Shown here one piece after another: positions 7,464-14,302 of a DNA stretch of 14,380 nt. A program made the position numbers and the translations under genes. Source of the stretch: an uncultured Lachnospiraceae bacterium (GTDB lineage Bacteria > Bacillota > Clostridia > Lachnospirales > Lachnospiraceae); NCBI GenBank assembly GCA_900539175.1, contig UQAW01000082.1:1-14380 (forward strand). The letters are read 5' to 3'. The notes below the pieces were generated by a model that saw nothing but the letters and a program-made list of their open reading frames with translations, made no database searches and was not told where the DNA came from. The stretch's first letter is position 1; every line of letters starts with the position of its first letter.

Positions 7464-7491
7464 TTTTCAGACCTCCTTACAAATAGATAAT

Positions 7492-7519
7492 ATATTAAAA
7501 CAAACCTATGGATTTTCAA
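7492..7519 (-). promoter_or_regulatory. Possible weak promoter for the DUF362 gene
   Basis: On the minus strand TTGAAA (7514-7519), 16 bp, then TAATAT (7492-7497) lies in the 67-bp gap after the reductase stop codon. The -10 is only a 4 of 6 match. It may supplement read-through from the reductase promoter. Confidence 0.35.
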
Positions 7520-7530
7520 ATGTCATCCTA

Positions 7531-8451
7531 TCACGGAAGAATATGTCCGGCAGCCCGATAAAGCCTGTACCATTCTTCTCTTGTCAATGTAATCTCTGCA
7601 GCTTTTGCAATCTCCTCCAGCCGTGATGAATCCATGGTCCCGGCAATCAGCTGAATCTTTGCCGGATGTCGTAAAATCCAGGCAGATGCAATCGTAGTTT
7701 TCGAGACACCATATTTTCCACTCAGCTCTTCCAGAACACGATTCAATTCCGAATATTCATCGCTGTTAATGAAAATACCTTTTCCGTTTCCTGCCTGAAA
7801 TGGTGACCATGCCTGTATCGTCATATCATTCAGTCGGCAATAATCCAAAATACTCCCATCTCTGTCTGCAGCACCGTCTGTCAGCATGTTCACTTCAAGT
7901 CCATTCGCAACCATATTGGAGAACGGAATACTGAATTGCAGCTGATCTGCCAAAATGTCCTGTTTTACATATTTTTTCAACAATTCAATCTGTGATGGCT
8001 TATGATTGGATACTCCAAAAAATTTCACCTTTCCGGAGTACTCCAGCTTATCAAAAGCAGCTGCCACTTCCTCCGGCTCTATGAGTGCATCCGGTCTGTG
8101 AAGAATAAGAATATCAAGATACTCCGTATTCAACCTCTTTAATATACCGTCTACAGACCGCAGAATATGTTCCTCCGAAAAATCGTACATGACTTCTGGG
8201 CATATCCCACATTTTGATTGAAGTATAACCTGTTCCCTCGCTGCGGAAATCTCCTGAAATCCTCTGGAAAATCGTTCTTCACACGCTCCTCCACCATAAA
8301 TATCTGCATGATCAAAAAAATTGATTCCAAGTTCCAGACATTTTTGCAGATAGCCCGGAATTTCTTTTTCATCCAATTCTGTAATCCGCATGCACCCTAA
8401 ACCAATCACCGGAATTTGAAGCGGGCTTGTTCCCAAATTAACTGTTCTCAT
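7531..8451 (-). CDS. Aldo/keto reductase, YdhF-like
   Basis: The 306-aa protein is a cytoplasmic NADPH-type oxidoreductase with the TIM-barrel pattern of the aldo/keto reductases. The catalytic tetrad is visible: D47 and Y52 in FFDHADIYG, K80 in QSKCG, and H118 in LILHRPD. LHRPDALIEPEEVAAAFDKL (about 117-136) and SGKVKFFGVSNH are close to the YdhF subgroup. The C-terminal segment PAKIQLIAGTMDSSRLEE is the cofactor-binding loop region. ATG 8451 has an AGGAGAG site just upstream. The promoter at 8497-8527 has the form controlled by MerR-family activators, and a merR-type gene is divergently transcribed. Likely role: reduction of reactive aldehydes or ketones under stress; the physiological substrate cannot be read from sequence. 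Confidence 0.93.
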   Translation of the reverse strand: MRTVNLGTSPLQIPVIGLGCMRITELDEKEIPGYLQKCLELGINFFDHADIYGGGACEERFSRGFQEISAAREQVILQSKCGICPEVMYDFSEEHILRSVDGILKRLNTEYLDILILHRPDALIEPEEVAAAFDKLEYSGKVKFFGVSNHKPSQIELLKKYVKQDILADQLQFSIPFSNMVANGLEVNMLTDGAADRDGSILDYCRLNDMTIQAWSPFQAGNGKGIFINSDEYSELNRVLEELSGKYGVSKTTIASAWILRHPAKIQLIAGTMDSSRLEEIAKAAEITLTREEWYRLYRAAGHILP

Positions 8452-8496
8452 CGGTTTTCTCTCCTGATTTAACGAGTGATCTTTTCTCTTAGTAAC

Positions 8497-8527
8497 AGTA
8501 TATGACCTTAAGTTTACTCAAAGTCAA
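8497..8527 (-). promoter_or_regulatory. MerR-type promoter with 19-bp spacer and operator dyad for the aldo/keto reductase
   Basis: On the minus strand TTGACT (8522-8527) and TATACT (8497-8502) are separated by 19 bp instead of 17. The spacer holds a dyad: GACCTTAAGT (8504-8513) and ACTCAAAGTC (8516-8525), two bases apart, with 8 of 10 positions symmetric. Over-long spacers with a central dyad are the hallmark of MerR activators, and the half-sites resemble the CTTAAAG/CTTTAAG type reported for AdhR-like regulators. The MerR protein at 8661-9032 is the obvious candidate. Confidence 0.8.
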
Positions 8528-8535
8528 GTGTTTTG

Positions 8536-8564
8536 TTGAAAAACCTTAAAATTTTTTATATAAT
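8536..8564 (+). promoter_or_regulatory. Promoter of the merR-type gene
   Basis: TTGAAA (8536-8541), 17 bp, then a perfect TATAAT (8559-8564). Transcription would begin near 8571, the first base of the long hairpin at 8571-8628. The reductase operator dyad lies about 10 bp upstream of the -35 box, outside this promoter. Confidence 0.75.
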
Positions 8565-8570
8565 GATGAA

Positions 8571-8628
8571 AGCGTCAAAAGGTCATGCTTTTTCATGCAA
8601 GCATGAAACGCATAACCTTTCTGACGCT
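8571..8628. repeat. Long palindrome related to the structured repeat (copy C, arm only)
   Basis: The whole 58-base stretch folds into one hairpin: AGCGTCA-AAAGGTCATGC on the left against GCATAACCTTTCTGACGCT on the right, with an inner TTTCATGC/GCATGAAA helix. Read on the minus strand, about 32 bases around TTTCATGCTTGCATGAAA are identical to copy B near 4536-4567, so the arm is present in opposite orientation. The 9 bases after it (8629-8637, TGTATCATA) also match the right edge of copy A (126-134). No T-run follows, so it is not a classical terminator; it would form the 5' end of the merR mRNA. Confidence 0.75.
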
Positions 8629-8660
8629 TGTATCATATAATGAAAAAAGGAGTTTTTATT

Positions 8661-9032
8661 ATGTATACGATGAAAGAAATCTGTGAAATTACCGGTCTTA
8701 GCGAGCATACTGTCCGATATTATGACCGCATAGGACTGATACCGCTTTTAGAAAGGACAACCAGTGGTATCCGAAAATTTTCTGAAAATGATCTTGAATG
8801 GCTGAAGCTTATTTGCTGCCTGAAGAAATCGGGGATGCCATTAGAGAGAATAAAAGAATTTATGCAGCTCTGCCTAGGCGGGCAAACAACATGTGAAGAA
8901 AGAAAAAAACTATTAGAAGAACATCGGGAGTGCATCTTTCATCAAATAGCCGATCTGCAAAATAGTTTGAATATTATAAACTATAAAATTGACAATTATA
9001 AAACTATAGGCCTATTTCACATTGATCATTGA
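8661..9032 (+). CDS. MerR-family transcriptional regulator (AdhR/NmlR-like)
   Basis: The 123-aa protein has the N-terminal MerR winged-helix domain: YTMKEICEITGLSEHTVRYY (2-21), GLIP, SGIRKFSENDLEWLKLI, then a coiled-coil dimerisation helix. C52 and C53 in ICCLKKSGMPLE sit where AdhR/NmlR-type regulators carry a reactive cysteine; C71 and C78 are further Cys. There is no mercury-type C-terminal Cys loop. ATG 8661 is chosen for the AAAAGGAG site at 8645-8652; an earlier in-frame TTG at 8628 lies at the edge of the leader hairpin and has no such site. It is divergent from the aldo/keto reductase, whose promoter carries a MerR-type 19-bp spacer. Inferred role: activator of that gene, and perhaps DUF362, in response to electrophiles or aldehydes. 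Confidence 0.92.
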   Translation: MYTMKEICEITGLSEHTVRYYDRIGLIPLLERTTSGIRKFSENDLEWLKLICCLKKSGMPLERIKEFMQLCLGGQTTCEERKKLLEEHRECIFHQIADLQNSLNIINYKIDNYKTIGLFHIDH

Positions 9033-9036
9033 AAGA

Positions 9037-9064
9037 GGCTGCCCACAATCAGGGCAGCCATTTT
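9037..9064. terminator. Short hairpin between convergent merR and polymerase genes
   Basis: GGCTGCCC (9037-9044) pairs with GGGCAGCC (9052-9059) around a 7-base loop, followed by ATTTTC. It lies in the 36-bp gap between the two stop codons and is GC-rich enough to end merR transcription; the T-tract is short, so efficiency is uncertain. Confidence 0.6.
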
Positions 9065-9068
9065 CATA

Positions 9069-11051
9069 TCAGTCTTTTTTATAAAATTCCGTCTCATACC
9101 CATCTGCACGCATGACCAATCCAGTTGCCCAGGATGGTGTTCTCCCCATCTGCTCACAGATGGCATCCAGCGATATATCCTTACTGCATTCAATAATAAG
9201 TTCATCATGGACATGACCGCAGATAAAGCAGTGTGAAAGTGTCTGCATGGCAAAACTTAAAATATCTCTGGAGATTGCCTGCACGATATTCTCAACGAAT
9301 TTCGGACCATAACTTTCAATCCTCTCCCATTTCTTGGTACCGCCAACACCTTCATAAGTGACAGATTCTCCGCCAAATTTATTCTCTCCCATCCTCGGTT
9401 TCACATAGGATAACTGTCTTCCGGATGGCAGCTTTATAAGCAGCATTCCACTCTGGTAATAAAAGCGGATACCTTTTACCTCTTTCTGCGTCCTGTTCTT
9501 TACCACATTTTTCACAGCACGGTCTACATCCCACCAGAATCGCACGATGTTCGGATTGGACTGACGCCACATATCCACAAGCGGTTGCAGTTCCTCTTCT
9601 TCAATCCCCATCTCCAATGCTCCCATGGATTTTAACGCACCAACCGAACCACCATATCCAAGTGCCAATTCCGCAATCTTACCCTTCTGTCTTAAATAGG
9701 CATTTTCTCCATGCTTTTCAACCGGAACACCAAACATGGCAGAGGCCGACGCACAATAAATATCTCCGTTATTTACAAAGACCTCCGTTCTCCATTTCTC
9801 TCCGGCAAGCCACGACAATACCCTTGCTTCAATGGCAGAAAAGTCAGATACAACAAATTTATATCCGTCCCTTGCCACAAAGGCAGTTCTTATCAGTTCC
9901 GAAAGTACCTCCGGTACAGAATCATATAACATGGAAAGTGCTGCATAATCTCCATTTCTAACAAGACCTCTCGCTTCTTCCAAATCTTCCATATGGTTCT
10001 GTGGCAGGTTCTGCAACTGAATGATTCGCCCCGCCCATCTGCCGGAACGGTTGGCGCCATAAAATTGGAACATCCCTCTCGCCCTGCCATCCGCACATAC
10101 CGCATTTTGCATTGCCTGATATTTCTTCACGGATGATTTTGCCAACTGCTGACGGAGCTGAAGCACTTCCTTTAATTCCCCATCCACTTCCCCTATCAGC
10201 TTTGCTACTTCTTTTTTTCCAAGAGAATCCATCTCTATGCCCTGTCCGGAAAGCCACTGTTTCATCTGCATTACACTATTGGGATTATCCAGTGATGTCA
10301 TCTCACACATAGTTTCAGACAGCTCATTCTTAGAAATCTCATCCAATGCAATAGTCTCTTCCACCATCTTCCTGTCAATGGCAATTCCCCTGTCACAGAT
10401 TTCCTGGTCAAGCCAGAACTCATCCCAGAGAAAATCCGGTACCGGAAACTTTGCAAGTTTCTGTTGGATGGATTGTTCCACCTCCACATCTCTCTGGTTA
10501 TATGCCTTAAACAGTTCCCACTTCTCCCGATCATGCTCCGGAAGATTTCTGGTTCTTCCGCCATTGCTCTTAGTCGCCTTACACGGCACACAGAAATAAC
10601 GGATTAAATCCTTTCCTTCTTTCAGCTTCTGTTCTTCCAGTCCTAGCACAGCACCGGCCCCTGCAAGTGACAGCGGAAGTCCCATATATGCAGACCATAT
10701 CATAGAACACTTCCATCCATGCGGATCTAGATAATCTCCAACGGTATCTTCTGGGATACTGTAAGAAGAAAAGTATTCCGGATGATTTCGTCTCAGCCAT
10801 TCCGACAAACAGATTCTTTCAAAATTGCTGTTGAATGCCCACTTTGTAACAGTTTCATCAGCAAGTGCTGCCATTATCTCTTCTGGAATCATTTCTCCAG
10901 ATGCCATATCAACTACATGCAAATCACCACCGTCCACGGCGTATCCCAATAACAGGATGTCAAAGTCTGGTGCCTGCACATATTTATAAACACCGCATTT
11001 ATTAAGGTCATTGCTTGAAAACGACTCAATATCTATACTTATCGTATGCAT
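9069..11051 (-). CDS. Phage-type family A DNA polymerase with 3'-5' exonuclease
   Basis: The 660-aa polymerase copies phage DNA. The N-terminal DnaQ-like proofreading domain shows D7-x-E9 (Exo I), NSNFE about 74-78 (Exo II) and YNQRD 184-188 (Exo III). The polymerase domain shows motif A VVSDFSAIEARVLSWLAGE (D403, E408), motif B RQKGKIAELALGYGG (R454, K458, Y466) and motif C HVHDE (D616, E617). No 5'-3' exonuclease domain is present, and the length is normal for temperate-phage polymerases of Clostridia. AGGAGG precedes ATG 11051. It is the last gene of the minus-strand replication block and stops 36 bp from merR. All catalytic residues I can check are intact, although the block appears to be cut off after it. 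Confidence 0.95.
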   Translation of the reverse strand: MHTISIDIESFSSNDLNKCGVYKYVQAPDFDILLLGYAVDGGDLHVVDMASGEMIPEEIMAALADETVTKWAFNSNFERICLSEWLRRNHPEYFSSYSIPEDTVGDYLDPHGWKCSMIWSAYMGLPLSLAGAGAVLGLEEQKLKEGKDLIRYFCVPCKATKSNGGRTRNLPEHDREKWELFKAYNQRDVEVEQSIQQKLAKFPVPDFLWDEFWLDQEICDRGIAIDRKMVEETIALDEISKNELSETMCEMTSLDNPNSVMQMKQWLSGQGIEMDSLGKKEVAKLIGEVDGELKEVLQLRQQLAKSSVKKYQAMQNAVCADGRARGMFQFYGANRSGRWAGRIIQLQNLPQNHMEDLEEARGLVRNGDYAALSMLYDSVPEVLSELIRTAFVARDGYKFVVSDFSAIEARVLSWLAGEKWRTEVFVNNGDIYCASASAMFGVPVEKHGENAYLRQKGKIAELALGYGGSVGALKSMGALEMGIEEEELQPLVDMWRQSNPNIVRFWWDVDRAVKNVVKNRTQKEVKGIRFYYQSGMLLIKLPSGRQLSYVKPRMGENKFGGESVTYEGVGGTKKWERIESYGPKFVENIVQAISRDILSFAMQTLSHCFICGHVHDELIIECSKDISLDAICEQMGRTPSWATGLVMRADGYETEFYKKD

Positions 11052-11066
11052 AATTTCCTCCTATCT

Positions 11067-11106
11067 GAAAACAGGCATCAGCCATAACGGCCAATGCCCG
11101 ATTTTC
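11067..11106 (-). other. Hairpin directly upstream of the polymerase ribosome binding site
   Basis: On the minus strand GAAAA, CGGGCAT, TGGCC pair with GGCTG, ATGCCTG, TTTTC around GTTAT, giving a stem of about 17 bp with one bulge and a few G-T pairs. The TTTTC side makes it terminator- or attenuator-like. It lies between the 51-aa gene and the polymerase, ending about 7 bases before AGGAGG. Confidence 0.6.
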
Positions 11107-11112
11107 TGTTTC

Positions 11113-11268
11113 TTATTTCTTTCTGAATTTCTGGATTCCCTTGCCGATCCATTTGATAAAATGCGTGATCATGGCACCGATTGCCCAGATATCAAATACG
11201 ATAATCATCCAAAAGGTTGTCAATACAACTGTTGTCTTTGCTGCTTCTAAAAATTGAACTGATAACAT
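11113..11268 (-). CDS. Small (51-aa) phage membrane protein, function unknown
   Basis: ATG 11268 has GAGGA about 8 bases upstream, and the frame runs to TAA at 11113-11115. The product begins MLSVQFLEAAKTT, has one strongly hydrophobic segment (about 13-35, VVLTTFWMIIVFDIWAIGAM) and ends in a basic tail (KWIGKGIQKFRKK), so a single-pass inner-membrane protein with the C-terminus in the cytoplasm is likely. It fills the only sizeable gap in the replication block, between the DUF2815 gene and the polymerase, with a hairpin on each side. I do not recognise the family. Possible roles include membrane anchoring of replication or superinfection exclusion; neither is supported beyond its position. 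Confidence 0.72.
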   Translation of the reverse strand: MLSVQFLEAAKTTVVLTTFWMIIVFDIWAIGAMITHFIKWIGKGIQKFRKK

Positions 11269-11294
11269 ATATTTTCCTCACTCTCTTTAATCCA

Positions 11295-11318
11295 CGGGCA
11301 GCAGTTTCCTACTGCCCG
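11295..11318 (-). other. Intergenic hairpin after the DUF2815 gene
   Basis: CGGGCAG (11295-11301) pairs with CTGCCCG (11312-11318) over a 10-base loop. No T-run follows on the minus strand, so it is more likely an RNA processing or stability element than a terminator. Confidence 0.45.
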
Positions 11319-11331
11319 CATACTCATTGTC

Positions 11332-11895
11332 TTAGGATAAGAAATCCTCATCATCTTCTGTTGCAAAATCATCCTCGGCTCTACTCTTTCCGCCAAGTGG
11401 TTCTCCGTCCCTAATCTTCTGGAGATTGTTAAGACCACATGCGATACCCTTATTTCCATTGCTGTTGAAAGCATAGAAATTGATGGATGCACGGCCATAC
11501 ACACCGCTGTACACTTCGGAACGGTCAAGGATAGGATTACGGTCTGCATCCACAATGCCCGGTGCTGTCGCACTGTTGGCATTGATGAAATATGCATCTA
11601 CATAAGCCTCATCATCCGGTCTTTCCGCATCTCCGTCACGGAGTGGTGTTTTAAGTACAGACAATGCGGGAACAGATTTTCCATTGCCTTTTAATTTACC
11701 TTGTCCTTCCTCATAAGCCGCCTGGATAGCTGCCTGAATCTTCTCAATCGTCTTTGTATCAGACTTCGGGATGATAAGGGATACGGAGAACTTCGGTGCT
11801 CCGCCGTTGATGGATTTTGCCTCCCACGCATTAACATAGCTCCATCTTGTGTTTACGCCTGTGATTACCTTTGTTGGATTATTAAATTTTGCCAT
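11332..11895 (-). CDS. DUF2815 ssDNA-binding-like phage protein
   Basis: The 187-aa protein matches the DUF2815 family by its opening KFNNPTKVITGVNTRWSY and its centre DAYFINANSATAPGIVDADR, RSEVYSGVYGRASINFYAFN and GIACGLNNLQKI. Families of this type are regarded as OB-fold single-strand DNA-binding proteins related to T7 gp2.5. The acidic tail EDDFATEDDEDFLS (about 174-187) fits that role, since such tails bind partner enzymes. AAGGAGG lies before ATG 11895. It lies 14 bp after the DUF2800 nuclease gene and upstream of the polymerase, the usual order in clostridial phage replication blocks. Biochemical function is by family inference. Confidence 0.92.
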   Translation of the reverse strand: MAKFNNPTKVITGVNTRWSYVNAWEAKSINGGAPKFSVSLIIPKSDTKTIEKIQAAIQAAYEEGQGKLKGNGKSVPALSVLKTPLRDGDAERPDDEAYVDAYFINANSATAPGIVDADRNPILDRSEVYSGVYGRASINFYAFNSNGNKGIACGLNNLQKIRDGEPLGGKSRAEDDFATEDDEDFLS

Positions 11896-11909
11896 TGTGA
11901 ATTTCCTCC

Positions 11910-13031
11910 TTAATTTTCACTAAAATCTTCATATGCTGTATTCATTGCCGGTCTTTTGTCCGACTCTGGCACCAGTGCCGGCTTACCCTGTGGCTTGACA
12001 ATATAACTGCCTACCACCTCTTCAAATTTCTTCTTTCCGAGCAGGGCGGTCATTGCAGTGATTCCCAGAAGTTTCTTCTCATATGGATCATATCCTGCTT
12101 CTGTAACTGCCGCTGCCACCACTGCTTCATCTGTGTATTTCCTGTTTGCTCTGCCCTCCACGACTTTAAAACCATCGTAGCGGATTCCGCTTAATGCCTT
12201 TTGCAGCGCATGTTCCTTGATATCCGAAGCCCAGGAAACCAGACTGTCAATCCTCCCAAGGATAACGGAAATCTCCGTATCATCCAGAACCGGCGGCATC
12301 TCAAAATCATATCTGGCAAGTTCCAGATTGTATTCTGCCCTCTTCCTGCAGGTAGCTTTGACCTTACAGAACTGGCAGTGTTCCCCTGCCTTAAACTCTC
12401 CCTCGCCCACATAGGCAAGTTTCGCTGTCGGTGCGAGAACTTCGTCTGCCCAAGTGAGTAGTTCCGCTTTGCTGATGGTGTAAGTGCTGATGTTCTCTCT
12501 TCTTGGCTGAAAGATGGTCATCTGGATATCTTCAATATCATAAATCCCATCAAACAACTCCAAGGCACCCAGTGCGTAACACATCATCTGCGGGTTCTTC
12601 TCTGCCGAAACAAGGATTCCAAGCCCATGTTTATAATCACAGATATGGAGTACACCGTCTGCAACGATGACGCAGTCTCCGGTACCAAATCCGTTTTCCA
12701 CCCATCTTGAAAAATCCAGTCTCTGTTCGATAAGTACCTGTGGATCCGGACAGAGTTTCTTTGCTTCTTCAATCTGCTCCAGTACATAGGAACAATAGCT
12801 TTCTGCGCATTCCTGCATTTCCGAATCGTAATAATCCAGATTTTCTGTCGGGTCTTTTACATCCTTTCCAAGTGCTTTTTCTACCAGATAAGCACACAGT
12901 TCATGACAGTCAGTACCCTGTTTCGCATAAGGACTTGCCCTATCCTCATGTCCTGCACACAATTTTGCAGATGGTGGGCATTCCAGCCACCTGTGACTGG
13001 ATGATGCTGATAAAAAAGCATGTTTACTCAT
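11910..13031 (-). CDS. DUF2800 Cas4/RecB-like nuclease of a phage replication block
   Basis: The 373-aa protein opens with MSKHAFLSASSSHRWLECPP, typical of DUF2800. The PD-(D/E)XK nuclease core appears as H43 in DCHELC, E102 in LIEQRLDF, D119 in FGTGDC and D132-Y-K134 in HICDYKHG. The Cys set CQFCKVKATC (C219, C222, C228) with an N-terminal Cys (C18 or C25) could hold a 4Fe-4S cluster as in Cas4 and AddB. It is probably a DNA end-processing exonuclease in recombination-dependent replication. ATG 13031 is chosen for the GGAGGTG site; an in-frame start further up (13106) would lie deep in the preceding gene. The start overlaps the upstream stop by 8 nt (ATGAGTAA), indicating translational coupling. 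Confidence 0.92.
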   Translation of the reverse strand: MSKHAFLSASSSHRWLECPPSAKLCAGHEDRASPYAKQGTDCHELCAYLVEKALGKDVKDPTENLDYYDSEMQECAESYCSYVLEQIEEAKKLCPDPQVLIEQRLDFSRWVENGFGTGDCVIVADGVLHICDYKHGLGILVSAEKNPQMMCYALGALELFDGIYDIEDIQMTIFQPRRENISTYTISKAELLTWADEVLAPTAKLAYVGEGEFKAGEHCQFCKVKATCRKRAEYNLELARYDFEMPPVLDDTEISVILGRIDSLVSWASDIKEHALQKALSGIRYDGFKVVEGRANRKYTDEAVVAAAVTEAGYDPYEKKLLGITAMTALLGKKKFEEVVGSYIVKPQGKPALVPESDKRPAMNTAYEDFSEN

Positions 13032-13365
13032 TTCCAAGCACCTCCACCTCTGCCACAAGTGTTGCATATTCCTCTGGTGCGATTGCTGAAAGTTTCTCTG
13101 CACCATGCTTGATCAGAAGTTTCTTGATTTCTGCTGTAAATCCGGCTCTGGATTTTTCTGCCAGGATCTTTCTTACCTCTGTGAGTGATAAAGTCTTTTC
13201 TTTTGCAGGTACTTCTGCAAGTTTGTCTGAATCTGTTTTTAACTCAGCCAAAATCTCTGCAATTGTCTTTGTAATCAGATTGACCTGTTCGGAAATGATG
13301 ATAAGACTCTCACTGCATTTCCCAATCTTCTCGATTAGTGCTGCCGTATCATTCGCTTTTGACAT
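13024..13365 (-). CDS. Small phage replication-block protein (often labelled 'rRNA biogenesis protein rrp5')
   Basis: The 113-aa protein has a helical, probably coiled-coil N-terminal half (about 7-50) and a C-terminal segment VRKILAEKSRAGFTAEIKKLLIKHGAEKLS followed by APEEYATLVAEVEVL. From memory, short proteins with this ending sit just before DUF2800 in clostridial phage blocks and carry the misleading label rrp5; I cannot check this here. AAGGAGG precedes ATG 13365. It overlaps both neighbours, by 17 nt with the gene before and 8 nt with DUF2800, so it belongs to a tightly coupled operon. The C-terminal part may be a protein-binding module for the recombination proteins; function unknown. 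Confidence 0.85.
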   Translation of the reverse strand: MSKANDTAALIEKIGKCSESLIIISEQVNLITKTIAEILAELKTDSDKLAEVPAKEKTLSLTEVRKILAEKSRAGFTAEIKKLLIKHGAEKLSAIAPEEYATLVAEVEVLGNE

Positions 13366-13567
13366 ACTGTTTTTCCTCCTTCTTTACTTCACGGATATCC
13401 ACTGATTCCACCGTCTGCCCTGGTGCCAGAAGATACACCTGTATGAAATCCCCGAACAGGAATCTCACCAGTCTCTGCGGTATCGTTCTAGTAGCACCAC
13501 GGAGAACGGATGCCTGTCTCCCTTTGGAATCCGTGACATTGATCGTTACTTTGTGCTTCAATGCCAT
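13349..13567 (-). CDS. Small conserved-type phage protein, function unknown
   Basis: The 72-aa product begins MALKHKVTINVTDSKGRQ, looks mainly beta-stranded, and carries QRLVRFLFGDFIQVYLLAPG about 31-50, a block I associate with small proteins at the head of clostridial phage replication operons. The end is charged and variable. ATG 13567 is preferred because GAGAGG lies upstream; a longer frame from 13618 would need a TTG with no binding site. It overlaps the next gene by 17 nt. It is the first intact gene after the interrupted sigma-like gene. Confidence 0.78.
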   Translation of the reverse strand: MALKHKVTINVTDSKGRQASVLRGATRTIPQRLVRFLFGDFIQVYLLAPGQTVESVDIREVKKEEKQYVKSE

Positions 13568-13657
13568 CTTGACTACCTCTCTTTCTGTAAGTGCTTTTTC
13601 CTTACATGTCACAGGCAAAGGAAGTCATCCGTTTTTTAACCTCTAGAGAAAAATTTT

Positions 13658-14215
13658 TTAAAAGTTTTTTCTGATATGGTTTTTTGCCCTTTCAAAATGC
13701 TTGGTCACATTTGGAACGCTTGTCCCCATCAACTTTGCGATCTTGGTAAATGAGAGTCCTTCCAACACATGATACTAGTACACCTGTTTTTGCTTGTCCG
13801 ACATGGTTTCCACCACGTCACGCAATCTCTGCACATCTGCCGGAACATCTTCTTCCATTAAATAACTGGCACTTTTTAAGACTTTGCTCTTGTCTGTTTC
13901 GCCCTCATCATCCGTACTAATGTAATCCAGAGATAAGTTCCAGTTCTTCATATATTTTTGTCCTGGGTGTGCTTCTTCCCACTCACGCTTTTCTGCTTTC
14001 TGGTCATCAGTCATCGGTGGCTTGGAGTTTTTACAATTCATGTAAACCTCATGGTCATCCAGTGAATGAAGTGTCTTGATCCACGCCTCCGTCACACCAT
14101 TCTCACCCGGTTTCAGTTCCAAAAATTCCGTTCTGTATACGCCCTCTTCAACCTCTGTGTATACCTCGTAACGGTAAGTTTCTCTCAGTTCCTGTCTTGT
14201 CTTTCTAATTTTCAT
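13658..14215 (-). pseudogene. Phage sigma-70-region-4-like regulator interrupted by an in-frame TAG
   Basis: From ATG 14215 (AAAGGAGA upstream) the frame encodes 146 residues ending DVQRLRDVVETMSDKQKQVY, then meets TAG at 13775-13777. The same frame continues for 38 more codons to TAA at 13658-13660: YHVLEGLSFTKIAKLMGTSV, then PNVTKHFERAKNHIRKNF. Together these make the usual helix-turn-helix of sigma-70 region 4 / ArpU-like phage regulators, with the TAG between helices of that domain. Without read-through the product loses its DNA-recognition helix. The likely origin is GAG or CAG to TAG. The alternatives are amber suppression or recoding in the phage, or a separate short product. It heads the minus-strand operon, so it would normally act on phage transcription. 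Confidence 0.78.
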
Positions 14216-14302
14216 TTTTGTCTCCTTTTCTGGTCGGAGACAGTGAAGACAGGACTTACCTTTTGACCGGATACCCCTAAATCCACAAAAATGCACAGTG
14301 AA

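Noticed and set aside
13032..13106. Upstream start extending DUF2800 by 25 codons
   Set aside because: It lies well inside the preceding gene, while ATG 13031 has GGAGGTG at the right distance and the family's usual MSKHAFLSAS opening.
12740..13405. 221-codon plus-strand frame opposite DUF2800 and the 113-aa gene
   Set aside because: Both minus-strand genes are well supported with binding sites and overlapping starts and stops; the plus frame is antisense noise.
14258..14268. 11-bp match (GGTCAAAAGGT on the minus strand) to the end of the MITE-like element
   Set aside because: The match stops at 11 bases with no second end or interior homology, so it may be chance.
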